A DNA stretch of 46,829 nucleotides. It comes from DATAVK01 sp036267755 (GTDB lineage Bacteria > Actinomycetota > Actinomycetes > JAFAQI01). The stretch spans positions 1 through 46,829 of the forward strand of contig DATAVK010000085.1 in assembly GCA_036267755.1 (NCBI GenBank). The letters run 5' to 3'. Under the pieces are notes generated by a model that saw only the letters and a program-made list of their open reading frames with translations, made no database searches and was not told the origin of the DNA. Below, piece by piece: positions 8,137 to 15,970 of this stretch; within the stretch, counting starts at the first letter, position 1, and each line of letters starts with the position of its first letter. A program made the translations under genes and the position numbers.

Positions 8137-9507
8137 CTACGGGGGGGCGAAGCAGGCGCGCATTGCCTCACTCAGGGTCCTTGCCTCGACGACCCGGATC
8201 CCCAGTCCGTCGGTGGCGCCGCTGCGAGGTGGGACGACCGCCATCGTGAAGCCGAGGCGCCCCGCCTCGGCCAGTCGGGATCGCAGCGCGGTGACCGGCC
8301 GGATCTCGCCGGCCAGCCCGACCTCGCCGATCGCGACCATCCCGGGGTGGGTTCGAAGCGTCGAGCAGGCACCCTTGATGGCCGTCGCCAGGGCCAGATC
8401 CGATGCCGGCTCTGCGATCCGGACTCCGCCGACGGTGGCCGCATAGACCTCGCGAACCGACAGCTTGAGCCCCTCGTGGCGCTCCAGGACGGCGAGCAGC
8501 ATGGCGACCCTCGCGCTGTCGAGGCCGCTGGTGGCGCGCCGCGGCGTGGCCGGCTGCTCGCCACCGACGAGCGCCTGCACCTCGGTGACGAGGGCGCGGC
8601 GTCCCTCCATCGTCACCGTCACGCAGGTGCCCTCGACCGGGTCGTTGCCGTGCGCGAGGAAGAGCCCGGACGGGTCGGGCAGCCCGACGATGCCGTCCTC
8701 GGTCAGGTCGAAGCACCCGACCTCGTCGGCCGGCCCATAGCGATTCTTCACGGTCCGCACCAGCCGGAGCCGCGAGTGCCGGTCGCCTTCGAAGCTGAGG
8801 ACGACGTCGACGAGATGCTCCAGCGTGCGTGGCCCGGCGACCGCGCCGTCCTTCGTGACATGGCCGACCAGAACCGTCGCCATTGCCCGCGACTTGGCGA
8901 GCCGGATCACCGTCGCGGCGACCTCCCGCACCTGGGCGACGCCGCCGGGGGAGCCGTCGACCAGGCCGGATCCGAGCGTTTGCACCGAGTCGACGATGAG
9001 AACGTCGGGGTTCACCGCTTCGACGTGACCGATCAGCGCGGCCAGGTCGGTCTCGGCGGCGAGGTATAGGTCGTCGGCGAGCGCCCCGATCCGCTCCGCC
9101 CGCAGCCTCACCTGCGAGGCCGACTCCTCACCGGTGACGACCAGGCAGCGCCGCCCGCTCGCCGCGATCCGCGCGGCGGCACTGAGCAGCAGGGTCGACT
9201 TCCCGACGCCCGGCTCGCCCGCCAGCAGCGCCACCGAGCCGGGAACCAGCCCACCGCCGAGCACCCGGTCGAGCTCGGGCTCGCCGGTCGGCCGGTGCCG
9301 TGCTGCGTCCGCGGGAACCGTGGCAATCGGACGGGCCGGGGCGCTGACCGGGCCGGCCACCACCCGCAATCCGGGGCTCGCGGTGGCGACCTCGGCGACC
9401 GTGCCCCACGCCTGGCACTGCGGGCATCGCCCGACCCACTGCGCGAGGTCGCTGCCGCATTCGTCGCAGCGGTACGACGGCCGCTCTCGCGCGGCTTTCA
9501 TGGCCAT
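8137..9507 (-). CDS. radA: DNA repair protein RadA (Sms)
   Basis: RadA is a RecA-related ATPase and helicase that processes recombination intermediates. With the start at 9507 (456 residues), the zinc-finger cysteines are C14, C17, C28 and C31. Walker A GEPGVGKST is at 97-105, and the RadA-specific motif reads KNRYG at 254-258 (usually KNRFG). The C-terminal third is a Lon-protease-like domain with no expected protease role. ATG at 9507 is favoured over ATG at 9501 because TACCGT lies 7 nt upstream of it on the minus strand, fitting a leaderless transcript. The frame remains open upstream without conserved sequence. Confidence 0.95.
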   Translation of the reverse strand: MAMKAARERPSYRCDECGSDLAQWVGRCPQCQAWGTVAEVATASPGLRVVAGPVSAPARPIATVPADAARHRPTGEPELDRVLGGGLVPGSVALLAGEPGVGKSTLLLSAAARIAASGRRCLVVTGEESASQVRLRAERIGALADDLYLAAETDLAALIGHVEAVNPDVLIVDSVQTLGSGLVDGSPGGVAQVREVAATVIRLAKSRAMATVLVGHVTKDGAVAGPRTLEHLVDVVLSFEGDRHSRLRLVRTVKNRYGPADEVGCFDLTEDGIVGLPDPSGLFLAHGNDPVEGTCVTVTMEGRRALVTEVQALVGGEQPATPRRATSGLDSARVAMLLAVLERHEGLKLSVREVYAATVGGVRIAEPASDLALATAIKGACSTLRTHPGMVAIGEVGLAGEIRPVTALRSRLAEAGRLGFTMAVVPPRSGATDGLGIRVVEARTLSEAMRACFAPP

Positions 9508-9520
9508 GCTCGTGACGGTA
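9508..9520 (-). promoter_or_regulatory. -10 element for leaderless radA
   Basis: On the minus strand TACCGT (9520-9515) is followed by 7 nt and then the radA ATG at 9507. No ribosome binding site fits between them. This also supports the choice of the radA start. Confidence 0.5.
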
Positions 9521-9633
9521 GGGCCGCGGTCTGACGCTTCCCGGCTGCGACTCACCGGCCTTGTGGAAAGCTGCGGCTCTCCGGCTGGAGAAGCTACGAC
9601 TCTGCTGCCCCGGGGAATCACAGTGCCGCTCGG

Positions 9634-10365
9634 TCAGGGGTCGGCCGGATGCACGGCTACCCGGGCCTGCAGCGCCTGCTCGCACAGCGCAACGAGCGCG
9701 TCGTACGCCGGTTGACCCATCAGCTCGACGAGCTCCGGCCGGTACCCGACGTAGAGCGGGTCGGCGGCGACATGGGCGTCGGTCGACGACGAGCACCACC
9801 ACGGGAAGTCGTGACCGCCCGCCCCCCAGCCGCGGCGGTCGTACTCGCTGATCGTCGTCACGAGGATCTCGGTGTCGTCCGGGCGCGTCACCCGGTCGTA
9901 GGTCCGCCGGATCGGGAGCTGCCAGCACACGTCGGGCTTGGTCTCGAGCGGCTCGATCCCGTTGTTCAAGGCGTGCAGGTGCAAGGCGCAGCCGATGCCC
10001 GCCTCGAACCCGGGCCGGTTCAAGAAGATGCAGGCGCCCTTGTGCCGGCGGGTCTGGCGCTGGCCGTCATTGACCTCGCTGATGCCGTCGCGCAACCCGA
10101 CCTTGCGGAACTGCCACTCCTCGGCCGTCAGCTTCTCCGACCACCGACGTACCCGCTTCTCGTCCGCCTTCTCGGAGTAGAACGCGCCGTGCGTGCAGCA
10201 GCCGTCTGAGGCGCGGCCCGGCACGATTCCCTTGCAACCGTTGCCGAAGATGCAGGTCCAGCGGGACAGTAGCCAGGTCAGGTCGCACCGGAAGACCTGT
10301 CCGTCGTCGGCCGGGTCGACGAACTCGACCCACTGTCTCGGGAAGTCCAGATCTACCTCGGGCAC
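9634..10365 (-). CDS. conserved Cys-rich protein of unknown function
   Basis: The protein has 243 residues and resembles conserved actinobacterial hypothetical proteins; I know of no assigned function. The N-terminal part contains a cluster of cysteines (C27, C38, C44, C56, C57) in the context WTCIFGNGCKGI and DGCCTHGAF. More cysteines occur in KGACIF, IGCALHLHA, DVCWQL and WWCSSS. The spacing suggests bound metal (zinc or iron-sulfur), which is inference. There is no signal peptide or membrane segment. The GTG start is set by TACAGT 6 nt upstream, a leaderless arrangement, and the gene is divergent from the isomerase at 10415, which has the same promoter form. Confidence 0.8.
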   Translation of the reverse strand: MPEVDLDFPRQWVEFVDPADDGQVFRCDLTWLLSRWTCIFGNGCKGIVPGRASDGCCTHGAFYSEKADEKRVRRWSEKLTAEEWQFRKVGLRDGISEVNDGQRQTRRHKGACIFLNRPGFEAGIGCALHLHALNNGIEPLETKPDVCWQLPIRRTYDRVTRPDDTEILVTTISEYDRRGWGAGGHDFPWWCSSSTDAHVAADPLYVGYRPELVELMGQPAYDALVALCEQALQARVAVHPADP

Positions 10366-10377
10366 GCCGACACTGTA
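10366..10377 (-). promoter_or_regulatory. -10 element, leaderless start
   Basis: On the minus strand TACAGT (10377-10372) is followed by exactly 6 nt and then the GTG at 10365. It is arranged back-to-back with the promoter of the gene at 10415. Confidence 0.6.
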
Positions 10378-10402
10378 GGCCGGGTGGATTGCGGCGACCG
10401 CC

Positions 10403-10417
10403 TACCCTCGGCGCGTG
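10403..10417 (+). promoter_or_regulatory. -10 element, leaderless start
   Basis: TACCCT at 10403-10408 is followed by 6 nt (CGGCGC) and then the GTG at 10415. No Shine-Dalgarno is present. Confidence 0.6.
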
Positions 10418-11245
10418 ACCTCGAGCACTGGGCCGGGCGACGTCGTCAAGGTCCCCGACGCGCGCATCGCGCTGTCGTCGGCGTCTGTCTATCCGGAGTC
10501 CACGGCGACGGCGTTCGAGCTCGCCGCCCGGCTCGGGTACGACGGCCTCGAGGTCATGGTGTGGACCGACCCGATTAGCCAGGATGTCGAGGCGCTGAAA
10601 CGGTTGTCGGACTACCACGGCACGCCGATCCTCGCGATCCACGCGCCGTGCCTGGTGGTCACGCAGCGGGTGTGGGGGACCGAGCCCTGGACCAAGCTGG
10701 TCCGGGCGCGTACCGCGGCGGAAACGTTGGGAGCCGGCACCGTCGTGGTGCATCCGCCGTTCCGCTGGCAGCGGGAGTACGCGCGTGACTTCGTGGCCGG
10801 AATCGAGCGGATGGCGCAGGAGACCGACGTGCGGTTCGCGGTGGAGAACATGTTCCCGCTCCGGGCCCGGGGCCGGACAGTGACGCCGTACTCCCCGGAC
10901 TTCGACCCGAGCGAGGAGGACTTCCGCGACTTCACTCTCGATCTGTCGCACACTGCGGTCTCCCGGAGCGACGCGCTCGAGATGGCCGACCGGATGGGCG
11001 ACCGGCTCTCCCACGTCCATATCGCCGACGGCCTAGGGACGGCGCGGGACGAGCACCTGGTCCCGGGAAGGGGCGAGCAGCCGTGCGCGGAACTGCTGGA
11101 GGGACTCGCCGCTCGCGGCTTCGACGGCACCGTCGTCGTCGAGATCAACACCCGCCGGGCCGAGACTCGTGCCGAGCGGGAGACCGACCTGGCCGAGGCG
11201 TTGGCGTTCACCCGGCTGCACCTGGCCGCGCCGGTCGCGCCGTGA
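10415..11245 (+). CDS. sugar phosphate isomerase/epimerase family protein
   Basis: This 276-residue protein looks like a xylose-isomerase-type TIM barrel. Family features include ELAARLGYDGLEVMVW near the N-terminus, the HPPF and AVENMFPL strands, LDLSHTAVS and the C-terminal VVVEINTRRA. Conserved acidic and His residues at strand ends suggest divalent-metal binding. The substrate cannot be told from sequence. The GTG start sits 6 nt after a -10 element. The stop overlaps the following methyltransferase start (GTGA), so the two are probably co-translated. The family also contains endonuclease IV-like proteins, but the characteristic zinc ligand set of Nfo is not evident. Confidence 0.83.
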   Translation: MTSSTGPGDVVKVPDARIALSSASVYPESTATAFELAARLGYDGLEVMVWTDPISQDVEALKRLSDYHGTPILAIHAPCLVVTQRVWGTEPWTKLVRARTAAETLGAGTVVVHPPFRWQREYARDFVAGIERMAQETDVRFAVENMFPLRARGRTVTPYSPDFDPSEEDFRDFTLDLSHTAVSRSDALEMADRMGDRLSHVHIADGLGTARDEHLVPGRGEQPCAELLEGLAARGFDGTVVVEINTRRAETRAERETDLAEALAFTRLHLAAPVAP

Positions 11246-12009
11246 CCGAGTCGATCGGGCTGGGCCGGAGATTCGGCACCGTCGCCGATCTCTACGACGA
11301 CGTCCGGCCGGACTACCCCGCCGAGCTGTACGACGCCATCGAGCGGGTGGCCGGCGCGGTGAGCGGCGAGGACGTCGTGGACCTCGCCGCCGGCACCGGC
11401 TTGCAGACCCGGGAGCTGCTTCGCCGCGGTGCCAGGGTCGTCGCGGTGGACCCTGACCTGGCGATGCTGCGACGGCTGCGGTCGACGGTCACCGGCGTAC
11501 CCGTCGTCGCGGGAGCAGGTGAGCGAATCCCGTTGCGGGACAACACCGCGGATCTGGTGGTCGTGGCGACCGCGTGGCACTGGATGCACGCCGCCGAGGC
11601 GGTCGCTGAGGTGCGCCGGGTGCTTCGGCCGGGCGGTCATCTGGCGCTGTGGTGGGCCAACAACCGGTGGGGCGACGGCATCGACTGGGAAGCGGCACAA
11701 AGCGAGGTCTTGGAACGCTGGGACCGCGTCCGGGGGAGCGTGCCACTCACCATCGACGGCGTCGGGCCTCGCGACGCTGCCGCCGACCTCCGCGAGCGCG
11801 GTGTCCCGGTGATGCTGGAGACGGAGTTCACCTGGACTCGGGAGGTCACGCGCGACCAGCACCTGCGCGTGCTCGCCACCCACTCCAACAACTTGGTGCT
11901 CTCGGAGGCCGAACGCCGCGAGCTGCTCGCTGAGATCGAAGCCGTCCTGCAGCCGTGGCCGACCCTCACCGAGCGGTTGTGGGGCCCGCTGATCGTGGCG
12001 GGCTTCTAA
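11242..12009 (+). CDS. class I SAM-dependent methyltransferase
   Basis: This is a protein of 255 residues with a Methyltransf_11/25-like fold. Motif I is VVDLAAGTGLQTREL, motif II ends in VVAVDPDLAML, and the post-I region includes LVVVATAWHWMH and VLRPGGHLALWW. The acceptor substrate is unknown. The WHWM segment is common in a small actinobacterial methyltransferase group. The GTG at 11242 overlaps the upstream stop. The frame is open further upstream but there reads through the isomerase gene. A 69-bp repeat begins 5 bp after its stop. Confidence 0.88.
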   Translation: MTESIGLGRRFGTVADLYDDVRPDYPAELYDAIERVAGAVSGEDVVDLAAGTGLQTRELLRRGARVVAVDPDLAMLRRLRSTVTGVPVVAGAGERIPLRDNTADLVVVATAWHWMHAAEAVAEVRRVLRPGGHLALWWANNRWGDGIDWEAAQSEVLERWDRVRGSVPLTIDGVGPRDAAADLRERGVPVMLETEFTWTREVTRDQHLRVLATHSNNLVLSEAERRELLAEIEAVLQPWPTLTERLWGPLIVAGF

Positions 12010-12014
12010 CCCCC

Positions 12015-12083
12015 GTCGAGTGCAACGCTTTGTCCCCTTCTCGGGGTCGAGTAAGGGCAACGCCGTCACACTCGATGTAGATG
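12015..12083 (+). repeat. 69-bp direct repeat A flanking the DJ-1/PfpI gene
   Basis: The segment starts GTCGAGTGCAACG and ends near CCGTCACACTCGAT, so its ends are imperfect inverted repeats. A small internal hairpin (CCCC TTCT CGGGG) lies between them. It aligns in the same orientation with 12963-13030, with most positions identical. It fills the gap between the methyltransferase stop and the DJ-1 start and may act as terminator or promoter DNA, or be a mobile-element remnant. Confidence 0.7.
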
Positions 12084-12102
12084 GCGGGGTCACACTTGAC
12101 TG

Positions 12103-12981
12103 ATGGCCAGTGTTCTCATTCCGCTGCCCGGGCTGGATTTCGACCCGACCGAGGTCGCGGTCAGCTGGAAAGTGCTCACCGCCGCCGGTCACACCGTGCA
12201 GTTCGCGACGCCGTCAGGGGAGCGGTCGAGAGCCGACGAGCTGATGATCACCGGACGTGGCCTCGACCCGTGGGGCTTCATCCCGGGGCTGTCCCGCATC
12301 ACCGCCGTCGGTCGGGTGCTTCGGGCGGACGCCCACGGTCGAGCCGCTTACGCGGAGCTGCAGGCGGCTCCGGAGTTCCAGCAGCCGATTGCCTGGGACG
12401 ACATCGATCTGGGCGCTGTGGCTGGCCTGTTGCTGCCAGGCGGTCACCGCGCCCGGGGGATGCAGCGCTACCTCGAGAGCCCGGAGCTGCAACGCGTCGT
12501 GGTCGACGGGTTCCGCCGCGACCTGCCGGTCGCCGCGATCTGTCACGGCGTCCTGCTGGCTGCGCGCAGCATCGATCCGGCAACCGGATGCTCGGTGCTG
12601 TATGGCCGCCGGACGACGGCGCTGACCTGGTCGATGGAGCGACGAGCGACGACGGTGGCGCGGGTCGCACGGTTCTGGGATCCCGGCTACTACCGCACCT
12701 ATCGCGAACAGCCGGGACAGCCGGCCGGATACATGTCCGTTCAGCAGGAGGTCACGCGGGCTCTGGCCGACCCGGCGGACTTCCGGGACGTCGATCCGGC
12801 CGACCTCGATGCCTCGCTGAAGTCGAGCGGTCGAGTCAGGGACACCCTCGACGATGACCGGCCCGCGTTCGTCGTACAGGACCGCAAATACCTGTCGGCC
12901 CGGTGGCCGGGCGACGTCCACACCTTCGCCAAGCGGTTCGCGACGATGCTGAGCCAGCAGCCGTCGAGTGCGACGCTCTGA
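12103..12981 (+). CDS. DJ-1/PfpI (class I glutamine amidotransferase-like) family protein
   Basis: This 292-residue protein carries a DJ-1/PfpI fold in its N-terminal two thirds. The nucleophile elbow is AICHG with C147-H148, preceded by LLLPGGH (110-115) and a candidate acidic residue at E17. Members act as glyoxalases, deglycases, chaperones or amidase-like enzymes; which applies here cannot be decided. An extra C-terminal part of about 100 residues (from about 190) is unusual for the minimal 180-residue fold. The final codons (PSSATL) are encoded inside repeat B. The gene is bracketed by two direct repeats, which raises the possibility that it arrived or moves as a cassette. Confidence 0.83.
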   Translation: MASVLIPLPGLDFDPTEVAVSWKVLTAAGHTVQFATPSGERSRADELMITGRGLDPWGFIPGLSRITAVGRVLRADAHGRAAYAELQAAPEFQQPIAWDDIDLGAVAGLLLPGGHRARGMQRYLESPELQRVVVDGFRRDLPVAAICHGVLLAARSIDPATGCSVLYGRRTTALTWSMERRATTVARVARFWDPGYYRTYREQPGQPAGYMSVQQEVTRALADPADFRDVDPADLDASLKSSGRVRDTLDDDRPAFVVQDRKYLSARWPGDVHTFAKRFATMLSQQPSSATL

Positions 12982-13030
12982 CCCTTTCTCGGGGTCGACT
13001 AGGGGCTAAACCGTCGCACTCGACCGAGAT
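12963..13030 (+). repeat. 68-bp direct repeat B flanking the DJ-1/PfpI gene
   Basis: This is the second copy of the element at 12015-12083, in the same orientation. Its ends GTCGAGTGCGACG and CGTCGCACTCGAC are perfect inverted repeats, so the RNA could fold into a long hairpin. It begins within the DJ-1 coding sequence, supplies its stop codon, and ends just before the stop of the convergent CapA-like gene. A role as bidirectional terminator is plausible, although no T-run is seen. Confidence 0.72.
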
Positions 13031-13034
13031 TCGG

Positions 13035-14144
13035 TCAGGGTCGAGTGATGACACCGTTGTGGCCCAGCCGCGCGGCGTGCGACCCGAAGTCCGCCTTGGA
13101 CAACCGGCGTACGACGGCTACCGAGTCACCGCCGGGATGAGCCTGGCCCTCGCTGTCCAAGGTGACGCTTCGGAACTGGGCGAAATGCAGGCCACCCGAG
13201 GCCGTGAGCGTGACGTGCAGGACGCCGGAGTCCGAGAGCACACCGCCACCGCCGAAGTTGTGGAAGTTGGCGAAGTTGCCCAGGCTGTAGGCGATCAGGT
13301 GCCCGCGGTAGAACTCCATGCCCCGCAGCACGTGGGGGCCACTGGCGATGACGAGATCCGCCCCGGCCCGGATCGCCAGGTGAGCGAACCGCTTCGCGTT
13401 CCCGCGATCCTCGCCGAGGTAGTGCTCCTCGTGGCCGGTCACGTGCTGCGCGTCAGTTCCTTCGGCGCCGGCGTGCATGTATACGACGACGAGCTGAGCC
13501 CGCCGATCGGCCTTGTGGATCAACGACTTCGCCGTACCGAGCTTGAGCAGGTCGGCCGTGTTGGAGTACGGCGCGAACCCCACGAAGGCCACCTTGACGC
13601 CGTTGTTGCGCACCACCGTGATCTGGCCGGGCAGCCCGGTCTGCTTCATCCCGGCCGAGTGGACGGCACGGATGGTCTGCGACAGCCCGGTCGACCCGAA
13701 GTCGTGCGAGTGGTTGTTCGCGTCGTTCATGACGTCGAAGCCGGCGGCAGCGAGGTACCGCGCGTAGTGCGGCGGGTTGCGGAACGCGAAGCAGGTGCCA
13801 CCGCTCGCGCCCCCGCACTTGTTGGACGTGGCGGTGGTCAGCGTGCCCTCGAGGTTGCCGAACCCGATCGCATGCGGCCATCGCAGCAGCTTGGCGACCG
13901 GATTGAGGTAGCTCACTGGGTGGGACGGCAGGTCCGGCGTGCTGCCGAGGATGGTGTCCCCGGCCGCGGCGATCCGCACCAGGCGCTGCCCGGCATCCGG
14001 TCGGATCGTCGCATCGTGATGCGTGGCGGCAGCGGCCGCGACCGCCGGTTCGCCGCTGGGCAACAGGGCCGGGAGGGCCGCCGAGATCAGCAGGGCCGTC
14101 GTACCGAGTAGTGCCGACGTACCAAGGTGTCGAGCCACGCGCAT
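13035..14144 (-). CDS. CapA family protein, secreted metallophosphatase-like
   Basis: The protein has 369 residues and an N-terminal export signal (basic RVARHLG, hydrophobic segment LLGTTALLISAALPALL, then Ala-rich). The PGA_cap/CapA domain follows. Diagnostic motifs are AAGDTILGS, FGNLEGTLT, NDANNHSHDFG, VVYMHAGAE and ASGPHVLRGMEFY followed by YSLGNF, which are metal-binding positions of the metallophosphatase superfamily. CapA proteins act in poly-gamma-glutamate or other cell-envelope polymer synthesis; the polymer here is unknown and no capB/capC neighbours are present. The ATG at 14144 has a good AGGAGG upstream. It is divergent from the proline dehydrogenase gene. Confidence 0.87.
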   Translation of the reverse strand: MRVARHLGTSALLGTTALLISAALPALLPSGEPAVAAAAATHHDATIRPDAGQRLVRIAAAGDTILGSTPDLPSHPVSYLNPVAKLLRWPHAIGFGNLEGTLTTATSNKCGGASGGTCFAFRNPPHYARYLAAAGFDVMNDANNHSHDFGSTGLSQTIRAVHSAGMKQTGLPGQITVVRNNGVKVAFVGFAPYSNTADLLKLGTAKSLIHKADRRAQLVVVYMHAGAEGTDAQHVTGHEEHYLGEDRGNAKRFAHLAIRAGADLVIASGPHVLRGMEFYRGHLIAYSLGNFANFHNFGGGGVLSDSGVLHVTLTASGGLHFAQFRSVTLDSEGQAHPGGDSVAVVRRLSKADFGSHAARLGHNGVITRP

Positions 14145-14177
14145 CGCGTCATCCTCCTGGTTCGGACGTCGCGACAC

Positions 14178-14195
14178 TAGCCTCAGCGTTGGAGG
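14178..14195 (+). promoter_or_regulatory. -10 element and Shine-Dalgarno for proline dehydrogenase
   Basis: TAGCCT at 14178-14183 resembles an actinobacterial -10 element. GGAGG at 14191-14195 is placed correctly for the GTG start at 14202. No clear -35 was found in this short divergent gap. Confidence 0.45.
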
Positions 14196-14201
14196 TGGGA
14201 C

Positions 14202-15134
14202 GTGCTGCAGCAAGCACTGCGGGGCGCGTTACTGGGCGCTTCACGCAACAACCGGGTACGCCGGATCGTGGAGACCGCCCCAGTTTCGCGACAGGTCGTC
14301 AAGCGGTTCGTCGCCGGCGAGTCGACTGCCGATGCCGTCGCTGCGACGGCGGCGATCGTCGACAGCGGCAGGTGCGTGTCCTTGGATCACCTCGGTGAGG
14401 ACACCACCGAGGTCGGTCACGCCGAGGCGACGACGAAGGCGTACGTCGCGCTGCTGGAGCAGCTCACCGAGGCCGGCCTCGCGCACGCCGCCGAGGTGTC
14501 GGTGAAGCTCTCGGCCATCGGCCAGACCCTCGACCGCTCTCTCGCCGTCGACAACGCCCGGCGGATCTGCGACGCGGCAGCCGTCGCCGGCACCACCGTG
14601 ACCCTCGACATGGAGGACCACACCACCACGGACGCCACCCTCGAGGTGTTGCGCGAGCTCCGCGGCGACTTCCCGTGGGTCGGTGCGGTGCTGCAGACCT
14701 ACCTGCACCGCACCGAGGCCGACTGTCGCGACCTCGCGTACGCCGGATCGCGGGTCCGGCTGTGCAAGGGCGCCTATCGCGAGCCGGAGTCGGTCGCGTT
14801 CCAGCACCGCGACGACGTCGACCAGTCCTATCGGCGATGCCTGCGGGTGTTGATGGAAGGCGACGGCTACCCGATGGTGGCCACCCACGACCCGGCTCTC
14901 GTCGCGACTGCGGAGTCGCTGATCCGGCAGACCGGTCGGTCGGACGCGACGTATGAGTTCCAGATGCTCTACGGGATCCGCCCGCTGGAGCAGCAGCGGC
15001 TGGCCGCACAGCGACGGACGGTGCGTGTCTATGTCCCGTACGGCGACCAGTGGTACGGCTACCTGATGCGTCGGCTCGCCGAACGACCCGCGAACATCGG
15101 GTTCTTCCTGCGGGCGCTCGCGACCCGGAGCTGA
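14202..15134 (+). CDS. proline dehydrogenase (monofunctional PutA-type)
   Basis: This protein of 310 residues is an FAD-dependent enzyme that oxidises proline to delta-1-pyrroline-5-carboxylate. The TIM-barrel Pro_dh domain is recognisable from VSVKLSAIG, TVTLDMEDH, VRLCKGAYREP, ATHDP, YEFQMLYGI and the substrate-binding RRLAERPANIGFF near the C-terminus. The length fits the monofunctional enzyme; the P5C dehydrogenase partner is not in the window. The GTG start has a strong Shine-Dalgarno (GGAGG). The gene is followed after 22 bp by proC, which catalyses the reverse direction from P5C to proline. Confidence 0.93.
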   Translation: MLQQALRGALLGASRNNRVRRIVETAPVSRQVVKRFVAGESTADAVAATAAIVDSGRCVSLDHLGEDTTEVGHAEATTKAYVALLEQLTEAGLAHAAEVSVKLSAIGQTLDRSLAVDNARRICDAAAVAGTTVTLDMEDHTTTDATLEVLRELRGDFPWVGAVLQTYLHRTEADCRDLAYAGSRVRLCKGAYREPESVAFQHRDDVDQSYRRCLRVLMEGDGYPMVATHDPALVATAESLIRQTGRSDATYEFQMLYGIRPLEQQRLAAQRRTVRVYVPYGDQWYGYLMRRLAERPANIGFFLRALATRS

Positions 15135-15156
15135 GCCCGCGTGGGAGGCTTGTCCC

Positions 15157-15966
15157 ATGGGTGAGCGGGTCGCGGTCCTCGGCGCGGGGAAGATGGGTGA
15201 GGCGCTGCTGTCCGGCATGTTGCGTGCCGGCCGGGCTCCCGGCGACCTGCTGTTCAGCGAGAAGCACGACGAGCGCGTCAAGCACCTGACATCGACGTAC
15301 GGGATCGAGCAGGTCCAGGTCAGCGAGGCAGGTGCGGCCGCCGACACGTTGCTGGTCGCGGTCAAGCCGCAGGAGATCGGGGCCCTGCTGGCTGACCTTG
15401 CCGGCGGGGTGACGCCGGACAACCTGATCATCTCGATCGCGGCCGGCATCCCCACCTCGACGATCGAGGCCGCGCTGCCGGACGGCGTCCCCGTCGTACG
15501 GGTGATGAGCAACACCCCGGTGTTCGTCGACCAGGCGATGAGCGCGATCAGCCCGGGTGCCCACGCCGGCGAGGAGCATCTCGCCATCACCGAGACATTG
15601 CTGCGCCCGGTCGGCAAGGTGATCCGGGTCCCGGAGACCCAACTCGACGCGGTCACCGCGCTGTCCGGCAGCGGTCCGGCCTACTTCTTCTTCCTGGTCG
15701 AGGCGATGATCGACGCGGGGATCCTGCTCGGGCTGCCGCGGGCCGTGGCGGCCGAGCTCATCGTGCAGACCGCGGTCGGCTCGGCAACCATGCTGCGCGA
15801 CAGCGGCGAGCACCCGGTGCAGCTGCGCGAGGCGGTGACCAGCCCGGGCGGGACCACGATCGCGGCCATCCGCAAGCTCGAGGACCACGGGGTGCGATCA
15901 GCCATCCTCGCCGCGCTCGAGGCGGCCCGCGACCGCTCGCGTGAGCTGGCCGCGGGACAGCCGTAA
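15157..15966 (+). CDS. proC: pyrroline-5-carboxylate reductase ProC
   Basis: This 269-residue protein reduces P5C to proline with NAD(P)H. The Rossmann motif LGAGKMGEALLSGML is at the N-terminus, followed by VKPQEIG and the strongly conserved ALSGSGPAYFFFLVEAM and TSPGGTTIAAI segments of the dimerisation domain. The length is typical. The ATG at 15157 has GGAGG about 9 nt upstream. It lies between proline dehydrogenase and an AcuC-type gene on the same strand with small gaps. Confidence 0.95.
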   Translation: MGERVAVLGAGKMGEALLSGMLRAGRAPGDLLFSEKHDERVKHLTSTYGIEQVQVSEAGAAADTLLVAVKPQEIGALLADLAGGVTPDNLIISIAAGIPTSTIEAALPDGVPVVRVMSNTPVFVDQAMSAISPGAHAGEEHLAITETLLRPVGKVIRVPETQLDAVTALSGSGPAYFFFLVEAMIDAGILLGLPRAVAAELIVQTAVGSATMLRDSGEHPVQLREAVTSPGGTTIAAIRKLEDHGVRSAILAALEAARDRSRELAAGQP

Positions 15967-15970
15967 CCGG

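Noticed and set aside
7777..9069. Plus-strand frame of 430 codons across disA and radA
   Set aside because: DisA and RadA motifs are complete on the minus strand; the plus frame has no motif.
10612..12192. Antisense frame of 526 codons opposite the isomerase and methyltransferase
   Set aside because: It crosses the direct repeat and two genes with clear families.
12103..12981. DJ-1 gene as part of a toxin-antitoxin or defence island
   Set aside because: The flanking direct repeats invite this, but there is no partner gene and no defence domain; only a cassette hypothesis is kept.
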